From Bacillus luti (GTDB taxonomy: Bacteria; Bacillota; Bacilli; Bacillales; Bacillaceae_G), in the NCBI RefSeq assembly GCF_001884105.1, contig NZ_MACI01000024.1, positions 1 to 64,000 on the forward strand: a stretch of 64,000 bases of DNA, written 5' to 3'. Both the position numbers and the translations under genes were made by a program. How positions within the stretch are numbered: position 1 is the first letter of the stretch; each line of letters opens with the position of its first letter. Of the stretch, positions 1-10,300 are shown piece after piece. The notes below the pieces were generated by a model. The model ran no database searches and had not been told where the DNA came from. It saw only the letters and a list, made by a program, of their open reading frames with translations.

Positions 1-9
1 GTTTGTTTC

Positions 10-28
10 GTTCAGTTTTCAAAGAACT
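10..28 (-). other. rRNA operon leader box (conserved pre-16S motif)
   Basis: Read on the minus strand this is AGTTCTTTGAAAACTGAAC, the conserved leader/processing motif found before 16S rRNA and in rRNA spacers of Bacillus. It lies about 30 bases downstream of two strong tandem promoters pointing left, so an rRNA operon very probably starts just beyond the left edge. No mature rRNA sequence is inside the window. In B. subtilis ygzB is also next to an rRNA operon, which agrees. Confidence 0.85.
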
Positions 29-55
29 ACTTGGTCGCTCATTTGCGACTTCCTT

Positions 56-84
56 ATGTTAACATCTTCGTTTTTCGATGTCAA
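56..84 (-). promoter_or_regulatory. rRNA operon promoter P2
   Basis: On the minus strand: -35 TTGACA (79-84), a 17-base spacer and -10 TAACAT (56-61). It is the promoter nearest to the rRNA leader motif, the usual position of rrn P2. Strength is inferred from the perfect -35 and ideal spacing. Confidence 0.8.
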
Positions 85-143
85 CTAAGTTTTTCAATTT
101 CTTTTTTGTCGTTTTCTGCGTTTCCGCATCAGCGACGGTTATT

Positions 144-172
144 AATATATCATGCCGTACATACAGGGTCAA
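144..172 (-). promoter_or_regulatory. rRNA operon promoter P1
   Basis: On the minus strand: -35 TTGACC (167-172), 17-base spacer, -10 TATATT (144-149). It lies 88 bases upstream of P2. Tandem P1/P2 is the standard arrangement of Bacillus rrn operons. Positions 173-355 hold no gene that I can support. Confidence 0.75.
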
Positions 173-355
173 TACTTTTCATAAAAAAATTTCACATCCC
201 GTTAAACCCTTAAAACATATTTTAAAAATCATTCTATCTTCCATTCATTTCTTTATCGACTTCCCTCTTATTCATATCTTATCTCTTTATCACACATACA
301 CATAAGTGAAAATTCTAAATTTTATGTTATATTATTGTTATAGGAGTTGGTGAGA

Positions 356-712
356 ATGAGCATTAAGTATTCAAACAAAATCAATAAAATCCGGACCTTT
401 GCATTAAGTTTAGTATTTATCGGCCTCTTCATTGCATACTTAGGAGTCTTTTTCCGCGACAACATCATTATTATGACAACATTTATGATGGTTGGCTTTT
501 TAGCTGTTATCGCTAGTACTGTCGTTTACTTTTGGATTGGTATGTTATCTACGAAGACTGTACAAATTATTTGTCCAAGCTGCGATAAACCAACAAAAAT
601 GCTCGGTCGTGTCGACGCATGTATGCACTGCAATCAACCTTTAACAATGGATCGAAACCTAGAAGGAAAAGAATTTGATGAGAAGTATAATAAGAAAAGC
701 TATAAATCATAG
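356..712 (+). CDS. ygzB: YgzB family membrane protein (UPF0295)
   Basis: A 118-residue protein of unknown function that I recognise as UPF0295/YgzB. Two hydrophobic segments (about residues 13-35 and 42-65) are followed by a cytosolic tail with two CxxC pairs (CPSCDKP and CMHCNQP), which look like a small zinc ribbon. I chose the ATG at 356, preceded by a GGAG/GGTGAG ribosome site; upstream TTG and GTG codons in frame would sit inside that site. It lies beside perR and an rRNA operon, exactly as in B. subtilis. A role in sensing or scaffolding at the membrane would be a guess. Confidence 0.9.
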   Translation: MSIKYSNKINKIRTFALSLVFIGLFIAYLGVFFRDNIIIMTTFMMVGFLAVIASTVVYFWIGMLSTKTVQIICPSCDKPTKMLGRVDACMHCNQPLTMDRNLEGKEFDEKYNKKSYKS

Positions 713-752
713 GTATATAGAAGTATAGTGAAGGGCGTGAATTTAAGTCATT

Positions 753-791
753 AAACAAGGCGATTTCTTAACTAAGAAATCGCCTTGTTTT
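753..791. terminator. bidirectional terminator between ygzB and the acetyltransferase
   Basis: A long inverted repeat (AACAAGGCGATTTCTT with its complement) is flanked by A-run and T-run, so it can end transcription from both convergent genes. Confidence 0.85.
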
Positions 792-816
792 GATTACTGT
801 CTTCTCCCCAAATTCA

Positions 817-1242
817 TTATGCCTGTTTTTTCGATATTACAGTAAACATCCCTGTCATGTTGGGCGAGTAATCTTTAAAATCATATTTTTCGTAGAATGA
901 CGTTTTGCCTTGCGATGCAAACAAACCAATAAATGCTTTATCAGGGGCATTCCAATTTAAGTATTCAACTAAAGCATTCATTATTTTCTTCCCAATACCA
1001 TTCCTTTGATAATCTGGGTGCACTACTATATCTTGAATATAGAAATAGATAGCCCCATCACCAACAATTCTCCCCATACCGATAATTCGATTATTATCAT
1101 TGACCGTGATGCAGTAAATAGAATTTTGGAGCGATGTTTCCACCACTTCAAAATTCATATAATTAGTCCACCCTACAGAGTCACATAAATATTTGTATTC
1201 TTCCAATGTTGGAATGTTATTTTTAATATCATATTCCTTCAC
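817..1242 (-). CDS. GNAT family N-acetyltransferase
   Basis: A 141-residue acetyltransferase of the GNAT fold. The acetyl-CoA motif A is visible as VVHPDYQRNGIGKKIM (Q/RxxGxG/A type) and the C-terminal motif B as FYEKYDF. The substrate cannot be told. The longer reading frame to 1293 is possible, but a GTG at 1242 has a near-perfect GGAGGA site six bases upstream, so I place the start there; the earlier ATG has only a distant AGAGG. It is a single gene between two terminators. Confidence 0.85.
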   Translation of the reverse strand: MKEYDIKNNIPTLEEYKYLCDSVGWTNYMNFEVVETSLQNSIYCITVNDNNRIIGMGRIVGDGAIYFYIQDIVVHPDYQRNGIGKKIMNALVEYLNWNAPDKAFIGLFASQGKTSFYEKYDFKDYSPNMTGMFTVISKKQA

Positions 1243-1354
1243 AATGTATCCTCCAGATTTCATTTTCACCAATCTAAAGTAATTTCGATACATTTTTATA
1301 TAATCCTCTTACTAACTTAACGCTGCAAACCCATATTAGCCTGACGCTACTCTT

Positions 1355-1408
1355 ATATAATAAAGAAAGAGGTCGACGTAAAGCCGTCAGCCTCTTTCTT
1401 TATTATAT
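1355..1408 (-). terminator. perR terminator
   Basis: An 18-base perfect stem (1355-1372 with 1391-1408) immediately after the perR stop codon, followed on the minus strand by a TA-rich tract. It ends perR transcription and separates it from the acetyltransferase gene. Confidence 0.8.
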
Positions 1409-1409
1409 A

Positions 1410-1844
1410 TTACGCCTTATGACACTCTGGACAAACGCCATAAATTTCTAAGCGATGACTATTAATAACGAAGCCTGTCGTTTTCTCAGCTTCTTTTTCA
1501 AGCTGTTCCAAGCCCCCATAAGGAAAATCAACAATCTTACCACACTTTTCGCAAATCACATGATAATGTTGACTTGTAACATAATCAAATCTACTTGAAG
1601 CGTCTCCATAAGTTAATTCCTTTACAAGCCCAACTTCTTTAAACACACGTAGGTTATTATAGACAGTTGCAACACTCATATTTGGAAACTTACCTTCTAA
1701 TGCTTTATAAATGTCATCCGCTGTTGGGTGCGTCATAGATTCCACAAGGTACTCTAAAATAGCATGACGCTGTGGAGTAATGCGTACACCCGTATTTTTC
1801 AGCATTTCTAGCGCTTCTTTTAATTCTTCTTTGACCACCGTCAT
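1410..1844 (-). CDS. perR: Peroxide stress repressor PerR (Fur family)
   Basis: A 144-residue Fur-family repressor, nearly colinear with B. subtilis PerR. With Fe2+ bound it represses peroxide defence genes; peroxide oxidises its metal-ligand histidines and releases it from DNA. Visible elements: winged-helix domain with recognition helix [15 protein letters not shown]; the HPTADD histidine (residue 39); [10 protein letters not shown], with the Asp and His ligands; KIVDF, with another Asp ligand; and the structural zinc pairs CEKCG and CPECH. The ATG follows a GGGGTGC site. A PerR box overlaps its promoter (1873-1887), so it is expected to regulate itself. bcp, a peroxiredoxin, lies just upstream. 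Confidence 0.97.
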   Translation of the reverse strand: MTVVKEELKEALEMLKNTGVRITPQRHAILEYLVESMTHPTADDIYKALEGKFPNMSVATVYNNLRVFKEVGLVKELTYGDASSRFDYVTSQHYHVICEKCGKIVDFPYGGLEQLEKEAEKTTGFVINSHRLEIYGVCPECHKA

Positions 1845-1872
1845 GCACCCCGATTCTATACGGATTATTATT

Positions 1873-1887
1873 TTATAATTCTTATAA
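1873..1887. promoter_or_regulatory. PerR box upstream of perR
   Basis: TTATAATTCTTATAA matches the 7-1-7 PerR consensus TTATAATnATTATAA at all but one informative position. It starts a few bases downstream of the predicted -10, where bound PerR would block transcription initiation. Confidence 0.85.
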
Positions 1888-1889
1888 AG

Positions 1890-1918
1890 AGTGTACTCCT
1901 TTTCTTATAAATCGTCAA
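1890..1918 (-). promoter_or_regulatory. perR promoter
   Basis: Minus strand -35 TTGACG (1913-1918), 17-base spacer, -10 TACACT (1890-1895). The PerR box covers the expected start of transcription. Confidence 0.65.
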
Positions 1919-2002
1919 TATTTCTACTATAAGTATGTGGTTTATTTTTGTATATAGCCTTATCCTTATATATCTTTCCCTATTTCTTATACATTTTGCA
2001 TA

Positions 2003-2028
2003 GAAAAAAGTGCGACATAATCGCACTT
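2003..2028 (-). terminator. bcp operon terminator
   Basis: On the minus strand a hairpin AAGTGCGA-ttatg-TCGCACTT is followed directly by TTTTTTC. It lies about 110 bases after the bcp stop. The stretch 2029-2136 holds nothing else I recognise. Confidence 0.7.
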
Positions 2029-2136
2029 GGAATACTATCATCTGAGGAGGTATGCCCTACACTTCACTTTATGTCAGACGGTAAAATATGTATAGACACT
2101 TGCCTTACTTCTATATATTTTATCCCCACTACACAT

Positions 2137-2592
2137 TTACTTTATATAAGAAAGAACGTCCTCAATATGTCCTTTTACTTTCACTTTACGCCAATCTTTT
2201 ACAAGCTCACCATCTTTATTAATAAGGAATGTAGAACGTTCAATTCCCATATATTCTTTCCCAAAGTTCTTTTTCAATTTCCAAACATCATACAATTCTG
2301 CTACTTTATGATCTTCATCTACTAAAAGTACAAATGGAAGTTCATGCTTCTCAATGAATTTCAGATGTCTATTCGCTGAATCCGGACTTACTCCAAGAAT
2401 AACCGTATCCTTTTCTTGAAAGACTCCATACGCATCGCGAAAATCACACGCTTCAGTTGTACACCCTGGAGTCATATCTTTCGGATAAAAGTAAAGAACT
2501 ACATTTTTCCCACGAAAATCAGCTAAACGAACTTGTTCTCCGTTACTTCCCTCTAGTGTAAATTCCGGTGCCATTTCTCCTACTGTAATCAT
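2137..2592 (-). CDS. bcp: Thioredoxin-dependent thiol peroxidase (Bcp/PrxQ type)
   Basis: A 151-residue peroxiredoxin of the AhpC/TSA fold that reduces hydrogen and organic peroxides using thioredoxin. The active-site stretch DMTPGCTTEACDFRD carries the peroxidatic Cys and, five residues later, the resolving Cys, typical of the atypical 2-Cys Bcp class. I choose the ATG eight bases after AAGGAG; upstream in-frame codons overlap the ribosome site. It follows the K+ channel gene by 43 bases and is probably cotranscribed with it. The B. subtilis equivalent is ygaF, also next to perR. No PerR box is visible directly upstream. Confidence 0.93.
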   Translation of the reverse strand: MITVGEMAPEFTLEGSNGEQVRLADFRGKNVVLYFYPKDMTPGCTTEACDFRDAYGVFQEKDTVILGVSPDSANRHLKFIEKHELPFVLLVDEDHKVAELYDVWKLKKNFGKEYMGIERSTFLINKDGELVKDWRKVKVKGHIEDVLSYIK

Positions 2593-2635
2593 TGTCATCA
2601 CTCCTTCTTTTTCTTTAACTATAACAAATGCGGCC

Positions 2636-3040
2636 TTATTTTTCATTGTCTATTACTGACCTCATCACAAAAGCAAACGGCAGTGTATATCCAATTAGTG
2701 CTTCTCCGATCGCAATCCATCTTCCTATTCCAATCGGAGCTATATCACCATATCCAACGGACAATAAAGTGACTGCACTAAAATACAAACAAATTTCAAC
2801 GAGCTGAAAAGAATGAGCAGTCACTCTTTCTCCATCTTCTTTCAAAACTGTAAAACCCATTTCCTCCAATACAACATAACTTAACCCAAACGCAATTAGT
2901 ACTGTTGTATAAATCAAAAATAACGAGGCTAAATTATACAGCGAAAAGAAACGCGTTGAATCCGAATATGAACTCCATAATAATTGGACACTTCTTAAAA
3001 TAGCTATTGCTGCAATTAATAGAATAAATCCCCATAACAT
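2636..3040 (-). CDS. Two-TM potassium channel family protein
   Basis: A small ion channel of about 134 residues. It has an N-terminal hydrophobic helix, a second membrane helix near residues 35-60, then a pore loop with the selectivity filter TLLSVGYGDIAP and a final helix. The SVGYGD filter is the K+ channel signature with S in place of the first T. There is no RCK/TrkA gating domain, so it is a pore-only channel. The start is placed at the ATG after AGGTGGAGG; a GTG nine bases earlier is possible. It lies upstream of bcp in the same direction. Gating stimulus is unknown. Confidence 0.85.
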   Translation of the reverse strand: MLWGFILLIAAIAILRSVQLLWSSYSDSTRFFSLYNLASLFLIYTTVLIAFGLSYVVLEEMGFTVLKEDGERVTAHSFQLVEICLYFSAVTLLSVGYGDIAPIGIGRWIAIGEALIGYTLPFAFVMRSVIDNEK

Positions 3041-3112
3041 GTCCTCCACCTCATTTTATATGTATGAGATAGGCGACTGATTTATCCCATAGAAACAAAC
3101 AAGCTTCTATAA

Positions 3113-3898
3113 TTAATTTCCTGCACCGCGGTACCTTTTTACCCCTTGATTCCAGAGAGTAATCGCAACAGTAAAACAAATAATACCAACAATCGGTGTT
3201 GCAAATGCATAACTATTCCACTCTGTTTTTCTTAAAAAGTATGCTGCTGGATATACTCCAACAAAGGCAAACGGTAAGACAAACGTTAAAATGAAGCGAA
3301 TCACACGATTATAAATATTAACCGGATAACGACCATAATTCCCTATGTTATACATAAGCGGCATAATAGAACTTTTTGCATCCGACCAAAAACCAAGGCT
3401 CGCAAGTGTAACAAATATCCCGCCGTATACAAGCGCTCCTCCACCTACCATCAGTAAGAATAAGAAGAAATCATACCAGTAAAAAGATAATTGTAACTCT
3501 ACTGCTGCATATGACATTACAATAATTCCTGTAACGGCTCCAATTAAAGATTCAAGTTCCATTCTTTCTAATATAATTTGAAATAAGCTATGAATTGGTC
3601 TCGTTAATACACGATCCATCTCCCCTTTAATAATGTAACGATCATTAAAGTCCCATATATTAAAGAAGGCTGAAAAAATGGCAAACGGTACTAAAAAGAA
3701 ACCATAGATAAAAATTACTTCTTCTCGGCTCCATCCCTTTAATGCTTGTGTATGACCAAACACAACGAGAATAAAGATTAAATTAACCGCTTGGAGTGAT
3801 AAATCAGAAAGTAATCCAACGATAAAATCGCCCCGATATTCCAGTTTCGTTTTTATATATTGACTTGCATATTGTAAAAATAATTTTATATATAGCAT
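3113..3898 (-). CDS. ABC-2 type exporter permease (COG3694 family)
   Basis: A 261-residue polytopic membrane protein with about six hydrophobic segments, of the DUF990/COG3694 ABC-2 permease family. It is the last gene of a three-gene exporter operon (ATPase, permease, permease). The ATG at 3898 follows a GGGGGGATGATGGG site that overlaps the end of the upstream gene, so the two are translationally coupled. The two permeases presumably form a heterodimer. The transported substrate is not known for the family and nothing nearby identifies it. Confidence 0.85.
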   Translation of the reverse strand: MLYIKLFLQYASQYIKTKLEYRGDFIVGLLSDLSLQAVNLIFILVVFGHTQALKGWSREEVIFIYGFFLVPFAIFSAFFNIWDFNDRYIIKGEMDRVLTRPIHSLFQIILERMELESLIGAVTGIIVMSYAAVELQLSFYWYDFFLFLLMVGGGALVYGGIFVTLASLGFWSDAKSSIMPLMYNIGNYGRYPVNIYNRVIRFILTFVLPFAFVGVYPAAYFLRKTEWNSYAFATPIVGIICFTVAITLWNQGVKRYRGAGN

Positions 3899-3902
3899 CC
3901 CA

Positions 3903-4694
3903 TCATCCCCCCTGTACAATTAGACGTTTTCGCGCCGTTCTCCACATGAGTACAATTGGAATAATAAGTACGATTGCCCAAACTACTTGAAATACTAACG
4001 CCTCATACAACTTACTTCCCTGTATACCTTCTGAAAAAATCATACTCGGAATATAACTAATGGCCTGAAACGGTAAAAACATCATTGCTTTTTGGGCCCA
4101 TAACGGATAAAAACTAATTGGCAATAATAGACCTGAAAACAAGTCAATCACAACGCGTTTTGCATACATGATTCCGCTATTATTAAATAGGAAGAACGTA
4201 AGCATTCCCGTCATTAAATTAATTTGTGTATTAATAATAAAACTAAATATTAAAGATAAGAAGAAATATAACCACGTTTGAAAATTCGTTGTAATTTGCA
4301 GTGAAAATAATAACGTAACGATAACCATGCCCGGGATGGAAAAGAATGCAAAACGGAATATCCCCTCACCAAGACCTTGCATAACTTTCATACCTAAATA
4401 GTTGTAAGGACGAATTAATTCTACAGCCACACGGCCTTCTTGAATTTCCATCGCAATTTCTCTATCTATATTATTAAAATAAAACGCACGTGCCATCCAC
4501 GCGATTGCAATATACGTAGTCATTTGTGAAATAGATAAACTTTCAATATTCTCTTTTCCGCTATAAATTGCTTGCCACAAAAAATAATATGCGCCGATAT
4601 TAATTGTATAAATTAAAATCCCACTATAATAGTTTGTGCGATACGCAAGCATCATTAAAAAGCGAATTCGAATCATTTCAATATACTTACCCAT
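3903..4694 (-). CDS. ABC-2 type exporter permease (COG4587 family)
   Basis: A 263-residue membrane protein with about six hydrophobic stretches, partner permease of the next gene. The start is placed at the ATG within the ATPase gene's last codons (ATGGGTAA), an eight-base overlap typical of coupled translation; an upstream in-frame ATG has no ribosome site at the right distance. The family is paired with COG3694 permeases and COG4586 ATPases in many Firmicutes. Function is inferred from this arrangement. Confidence 0.85.
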   Translation of the reverse strand: MGKYIEMIRIRFLMMLAYRTNYYSGILIYTINIGAYYFLWQAIYSGKENIESLSISQMTTYIAIAWMARAFYFNNIDREIAMEIQEGRVAVELIRPYNYLGMKVMQGLGEGIFRFAFFSIPGMVIVTLLFSLQITTNFQTWLYFFLSLIFSFIINTQINLMTGMLTFFLFNNSGIMYAKRVVIDLFSGLLLPISFYPLWAQKAMMFLPFQAISYIPSMIFSEGIQGSKLYEALVFQVVWAIVLIIPIVLMWRTARKRLIVQGG

Positions 4695-5700
4695 GCCTAA
4701 TACCTTCTTCATAAATGTTACGAATAATTTCCTCTGTAGATACTTCATTAATTTTTAAATCTTTAATTTGAAAGGCTTGTACTACTTTAGAAATGAGCAT
4801 TGAAATAATCACTTCTTCATTTGGTATTTTTGCAACCCACGCATTTTCTTCTTTCGCTTTTGACCAAACGACATGGTTATCAGGCATAACCATCGATAAT
4901 TCCTGATATGAAACTGGGGCAACAAATTGAAAATGTATTTCTTTCTCTGCTCCCCACTGTGTGCGAAGATTATTTAAAGAACCGTCATACATAATGTTCC
5001 CTTCATCAAGCATGATAACGCGCTCACATAAAGCTTCAATATCCGTAATATCATGAGTTGTTAATAAAATTGTTGTTTTATAACGCTCATTCATCTCTTT
5101 TAAAAATTCACGTATTTTCAATTTCACAAGAACATCTAGTCCAATTGTTGGTTCATCTAAAAATAATAACGGTGGATTATGAATTAATGCTGCGGCTAAT
5201 TCACAACGCATTCTTTGGCCTAAAGATAACTTTCGAACTGGCTTATCTAATAAAGGACCAATATCTAACGTTTCAATCACGTGCTCCATATGTTCTTTAT
5301 ACTGAGCATCTGATACACCGTACACTTTTTTGAGTAAACGAAACGATTCTTGTACCGCAATATCCCACCACAGCTGTGAGCGTTGACCGAAAACAACACC
5401 AATTGTTCTTACAAATTCCTCTCTTTGTTTATGTGGATTCATTCCATTTACTATGATCTGTCCTGATGTTGGAGTTAAAATCCCCGTAAGCATTTTAATT
5501 GTCGTTGATTTACCAGCACCATTCTCACCGATATAACCAACCATTTCACCTTGCTTTACAGTAAAAGACACATCATTTACTGCTGGTACTATTTTATAAT
5601 TACGATTTAATAAATCGCGAAATGCACCCTTTAAACCCGGACGACTTGAATAGGCTGTAAACTCTTTACGTAACCCTTGTACCTCAATTACCGATTTCAT
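4687..5700 (-). CDS. ABC exporter ATP-binding protein (COG4586 family)
   Basis: A 337-residue ATPase energising the two permeases downstream. Walker A is GENGAGKST, the signature is LSLGQRMRCELAAALI, and Walker B is LLFLDEPTIGLD, followed by the H-loop TTHD. The extra N-terminal stretch (about 30 residues) and the C-terminal 80-residue extension are typical of the NatA/DrrA-like exporter class. The start follows AAGGGGG with seven bases of spacing. It heads the operon 5700-3113. Drug, peptide or polysaccharide export are all possible. Confidence 0.9.
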   Translation of the reverse strand: MKSVIEVQGLRKEFTAYSSRPGLKGAFRDLLNRNYKIVPAVNDVSFTVKQGEMVGYIGENGAGKSTTIKMLTGILTPTSGQIIVNGMNPHKQREEFVRTIGVVFGQRSQLWWDIAVQESFRLLKKVYGVSDAQYKEHMEHVIETLDIGPLLDKPVRKLSLGQRMRCELAAALIHNPPLLFLDEPTIGLDVLVKLKIREFLKEMNERYKTTILLTTHDITDIEALCERVIMLDEGNIMYDGSLNNLRTQWGAEKEIHFQFVAPVSYQELSMVMPDNHVVWSKAKEENAWVAKIPNEEVIISMLISKVVQAFQIKDLKINEVSTEEIIRNIYEEGIRHG

Positions 5701-5821
5701 AATCGGACCCCCTTCCTAAATGTCACAACGAATAGTTTACCCAACTGCCTTCTCTATCACAAACAATACGTCTTTTCGAAAAACATGTTAGAATAATACA
5801 TAGATTTTTGTAAGGAGATGA

Positions 5822-7126
5822 ATGGTAGTGAAATTCACAAAATCAGAAGCATTACATAAAGAAGCTTTAGAACATATCGTTGGCGGCGTTAATAGTCCTT
5901 CTCGTTCTTTTAAAGCAGTTGGCGGCGGCGCTCCTGTTGCTATGGAACGTGGAAAAGGTGCTTATTTCTGGGATGTAGACGGAAATAAATATATCGATTA
6001 TTTAGCAGCATACGGTCCTATTATTACGGGACATGCTCACCCGCACATCACAAAAGCAATTACAACAGCTGCTGAAAATGGTGTACTTTACGGAACACCA
6101 ACGGCACTAGAAGTAAAATTTGCAAAAATGTTAAAAGAAGCAATGCCCGCTTTAGATAAAGTACGCTTTGTGAACTCTGGGACTGAAGCAGTAATGACAA
6201 CAATTCGTGTCGCTCGTGCTTACACAGGCCGCACAAAAATTATGAAATTCGCTGGTTGTTACCACGGACATTCTGATTTAGTACTTGTAGCAGCTGGATC
6301 TGGCCCTTCTACTCTAGGGACTCCTGACTCAGCTGGCGTACCACAAAGTATCGCTCAAGAAGTTATTACGGTTCCATTTAATAATGTAGAAACTTTAAAA
6401 GAAGCATTAGATAAATGGGGACATGAAGTAGCAGCTATCCTTGTAGAACCGATTGTTGGAAACTTCGGTATTGTAGAGCCAAAACCTGGCTTCCTTGAAA
6501 AAGTGAATGAACTTGTTCACGAAGCTGGTGCACTAGTAATTTATGATGAAGTTATTACTGCTTTCCGCTTTATGTACGGCGGTGCTCAAGACTTACTTGG
6601 CGTAACACCAGACTTAACAGCGCTTGGTAAAGTTATTGGCGGCGGACTTCCAATCGGTGCTTACGGTGGGAAGAAAGAAATTATGGAACAGGTTGCTCCG
6701 CTTGGACCTGCATACCAAGCTGGTACAATGGCAGGAAACCCTGCTTCTATGGCATCGGGTATCGCTTGTCTAGAAGTTCTTCAGCAAGAAGGCCTATACG
6801 AAAAATTAGATGAACTTGGCGCAATGCTTGAAAAAGGAATTTTAGAGCAAGCGACTAAACATAATATCGATATTACATTAAACCGTCTAAAAGGTGCTTT
6901 AACTGTATACTTCACAACAAATACAATCGAAGATTACGATGCAGCACAAGATACAGATGGTGAAATGTTCGGTAGATTCTTCAAGCTTATGCTTCAAGAA
7001 GGCATTAACTTAGCCCCTTCTAAATATGAAGCATGGTTCTTAACGACAGAACATACAAAAGAAGATATTGAATATACAATTGAAGCTGTTGGTAGAGCAT
7101 TTGCTGCATTAGCAAACAATAAATAA
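5822..7126 (+). CDS. hemL: Glutamate-1-semialdehyde 2,1-aminomutase 1
   Basis: A 434-residue PLP enzyme that converts glutamate-1-semialdehyde to 5-aminolevulinate, an early step of haem synthesis. Key features: [15 protein letters not shown] (PLP phosphate site), [17 protein letters not shown] (the Asp that binds the pyridine nitrogen) and [13 protein letters not shown] with the Schiff-base lysine. B. cereus group genomes carry two such genes; this is the gsaB-type copy, located next to perR and bcp as in B. subtilis, not in the hemAXCDBL operon. The ATG follows AAGGAG closely. PerR regulation of haem genes is known in B. subtilis, but I see no PerR box here. Confidence 0.96.
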   Translation: MVVKFTKSEALHKEALEHIVGGVNSPSRSFKAVGGGAPVAMERGKGAYFWDVDGNKYIDYLAAYGPIITGHAHPHITKAITTAAENGVLYGTPTALEVKFAKMLKEAMPALDKVRFVNSGTEAVMTTIRVARAYTGRTKIMKFAGCYHGHSDLVLVAAGSGPSTLGTPDSAGVPQSIAQEVITVPFNNVETLKEALDKWGHEVAAILVEPIVGNFGIVEPKPGFLEKVNELVHEAGALVIYDEVITAFRFMYGGAQDLLGVTPDLTALGKVIGGGLPIGAYGGKKEIMEQVAPLGPAYQAGTMAGNPASMASGIACLEVLQQEGLYEKLDELGAMLEKGILEQATKHNIDITLNRLKGALTVYFTTNTIEDYDAAQDTDGEMFGRFFKLMLQEGINLAPSKYEAWFLTTEHTKEDIEYTIEAVGRAFAALANNK

Positions 7127-7136
7127 TCCCATTATT

Positions 7137-7177
7137 AAAAGGAAAAAAGAAAGCACATCTTTCTTTTTTCCTTTTTT
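7137..7177 (+). terminator. hemL terminator
   Basis: AAAAGGAAAAAAGAAAG pairs with its complement CTTTCTTTTTTCCTTTT across a five-base loop, ending in T-rich sequence. Confidence 0.8.
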
Positions 7178-7325
7178 CTATTTCATAAATTCCTCATTAA
7201 TAGTATAATTATTCATAATTATCTGTTTTATTTTTATTTCACATCCTTACTATCCGTGTATACAAGGCTACTCACGCCTTAAATAGTAAGATTATTCAAA
7301 CTTTAACAAGAGGGGGGATTGACGG

Positions 7326-10300
7326 ATGCTCAATAAAAAAAATACATGGACACCGTCTTTATTTCGAGATTATAGAAATGCAGAACATGATGCGTGTGGA
7401 ATCGTTTCCGTTATGGAGAAACGAAAAATTCCTACAAAAGAAAACATTGATCTTTGCATACAATCACTCGTCAAAATGAATCATAGAGCTGGTTTCATTA
7501 ATGGCGAAGGCGATGGCATCGGCATTCACATTGATGTACCAAAAGCTCTTTGGAATGAAAAACTAAAAAGTAGCGGATATAATCCAACGATTGTGGATCA
7601 TCCCCACTTTATCGTTGGACATTTTTTTCTAAACAAAAACGCAAATATAGTTAATTTAAAAAACCATATTCGTACACAACTAAATAACGAAAGCTTTGCA
7701 ATCCTTTTCGAAAGTGACGATGTAATAAACTCCGATGCACTCGGGCCACTTGGTAAACAAGAAGAACCACTATTTTGGCAAGTTGCCCTTATCGCCGAAC
7801 ATGAAGTTGCAAATATTGAGCAAACATTATTTGCTGTCACAATAAAAATAGAGGAAAACGAAGCAATTCATGTCGCTTCATTAAGCCGTGATCATGTTGT
7901 ATATAAAGTTCTAGGTGCTGGCGATACACTTGTTGCCTATTACAATGATTTACAACATCCACTTATCGCTTCGACTATGACACTAGGACATAACCGCTAT
8001 TCTACTAATACATTATCTAATTTTTTTCGTGTACAACCATTTAGTATTCTCGGACATAATGGTGAAATTAACACCATTGCCAAATTACGCGATCAAGCTG
8101 AAATGATTGATGTACCACTTACTGCTGGGGGCAGTGACTCCCAAGATTTAAACCGCACCTTAGAAACTCTACTTGTTCAATACGACTACAGTTTATTTGA
8201 AGCAATGGAAATACTATTCCCACCAATTATTAATGAAATTAAACTTTATGAAACACATTTACAAGATTTATATACGTATATACGTGAAGCATGGGGACAT
8301 TTTGCACAAGGGCCAGCTGGAATCATTTCCCGTTTTAAAGATGAAGCTGTTTTCAGCGTTGATTCCCTTGGCCTACGACCAGTATGGAAAGTTGAGACAG
8401 AGAGCTCTTATATTTTCTCTTCTGAACCTGGAGTTGTATCACCAACTGAATATGTAGCAGAACCAAAACCACTCGCTCCTGGGGAAAAAGTCGGATTAAA
8501 ATGGAATGAACAAGATGAACTTGTTCTTTATGAATATGACAAATACCAAACCCAAGTATATAACCGTTTTAAAAAGCGAGTTGATACTACTGATTACCAT
8601 TTAAACTTATCTATCCCTGAAACGAAAAAAATCCAAGGATTATGTGATTCTGTTCAAGTTGAAACGAAACAATACGTTGCTTTTGGATGGGATCGAGAAC
8701 ATATTCAGCTCCTTGAACAGATGGCAACAAAAGGCGTTGAGCCAATTCGCTCACTAGGACACGATTCACCACTTGCCGCGCTTGATACCGATAGACGAAA
8801 TATTGCTGACTTTATTAAAGAAAGTGTAGCTGTCGTTACAAATCCAGCAATTGACCGTGACCGTGAAATTGAACACTTCTCTACACGTACTGTACTTGGA
8901 GAACGCCCAAGTTTATTAAGCGGTGCGAAGCAACCATTTGTAGTTGAGATGCTTTCACCAATTATTTTAGAAGGAAACGTAGCACAATCTATTGCAGAAG
9001 AATTACACACAATTACGTACGAACAACTTACAGAGCTATTCATGACTCATAGCTCTATCGCCACAATCTCTGCTACATTCAGCTCACCAGAAACTTTGCA
9101 ATGCGCATTAAACCGCATTAGTTCTGAAGCAATAGCTGCCGTTAACAATGGCGCTTCTCTACTAGTATTAGATGACGCGAAAGCCCATCTAAATGAACGA
9201 TTGTGGATTGATCCACATTTAGTTACCGCTAAGGTACACCAAGCATTAAGTGAAAATAAATTGCGCCGCAACTGCTCTCTCGTTATACGTTCTGGTGCCC
9301 TTCGCTCCTTACATGACATCGTCACGCTATATGGGTTAGGAGCAGACAGTATTAATCCATATTTATTGTTTGCGACCGTAAATGACGGAACAAAAACACC
9401 AATTACGAATTTGTATACGGCCCTTAATAAAGGATTAGAGAAAGTCATTTCAACAATCGGAATTCATGAGTTACGTGGTTACGGACGTCTCTATTCATCT
9501 ATCGGGTTACATGAGGAAATCGCAAATATACTACAAATTACAAATTTCTTCGGTTCAAATGATTTAGCTTTTTCACTTGAATCACTTGCTGAAGATGCAA
9601 AAATGCGCGCGGATGATTATAACAATCCTAAAATTAGAATGCGAAAGTCATTTCACATATTCCCGCGGATTTGGAAAGCCATTGGCGATGTTGCAAAGGG
9701 AAATCCTTATGATGATTACCGCGAAAAGTTAAGTGAATTAGAAAACAATAATCCAATCGCAATCAGACACCTTGTTCAAACGAAACAAGCAAAACATATC
9801 GTTCCAACTGAAGACGTATCCATTAGTATCCGGAATCACGATCTACCATTTATTATTAGTTCCATGTCATTTGGTTCTCAAAATGAAATTGCCTTTCGTG
9901 CGTATGCAGAAGCTGCCGATCAACTAAATATGATTAGTTTGAACGGTGAAGGCGGCGAAATTAAAGATATGATTGGTAAATACCCACATACACGCGGACA
10001 ACAAGTTGCCTCTGGTCGATTTGGAGTAAACGCTGAATTACTAAATTCATCAAATTTAATTGAAATAAAAATTGGTCAAGGAGCAAAGCCTGGTGAAGGT
10101 GGACATTTGCCTGGTTCAAAAGTAACAGCCAAAATCGCCGAAGCACGTAACGCTACAATTGGATCAGATTTAATTTCACCTTCTAACAACCATGATATTT
10201 ATTCAATTGAAGACTTAGCTCAAATGATTACCGAAATTAAAACGGCTAATCAACTTGCAAAAGTAGCTGTAAAAGTCCCTGTCGTTCCTAACATTGGAAC

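Noticed and set aside
31-305. Two open frames on the plus strand at the left end
   Set aside because: They run opposite to the rRNA promoters and leader, have no ribosome site and low-complexity Phe/Ser-rich products.
1948-2325. A 125-codon plus-strand frame over the end of bcp
   Set aside because: It is antisense to bcp for half its length and crosses the bcp terminator; the product is Phe/Tyr/Ile-rich without domain features.
9047-9448. Antisense frames within the glutamate synthase gene
   Set aside because: Long antisense frames arise from the codon pattern of the large gene; none has a start signal.
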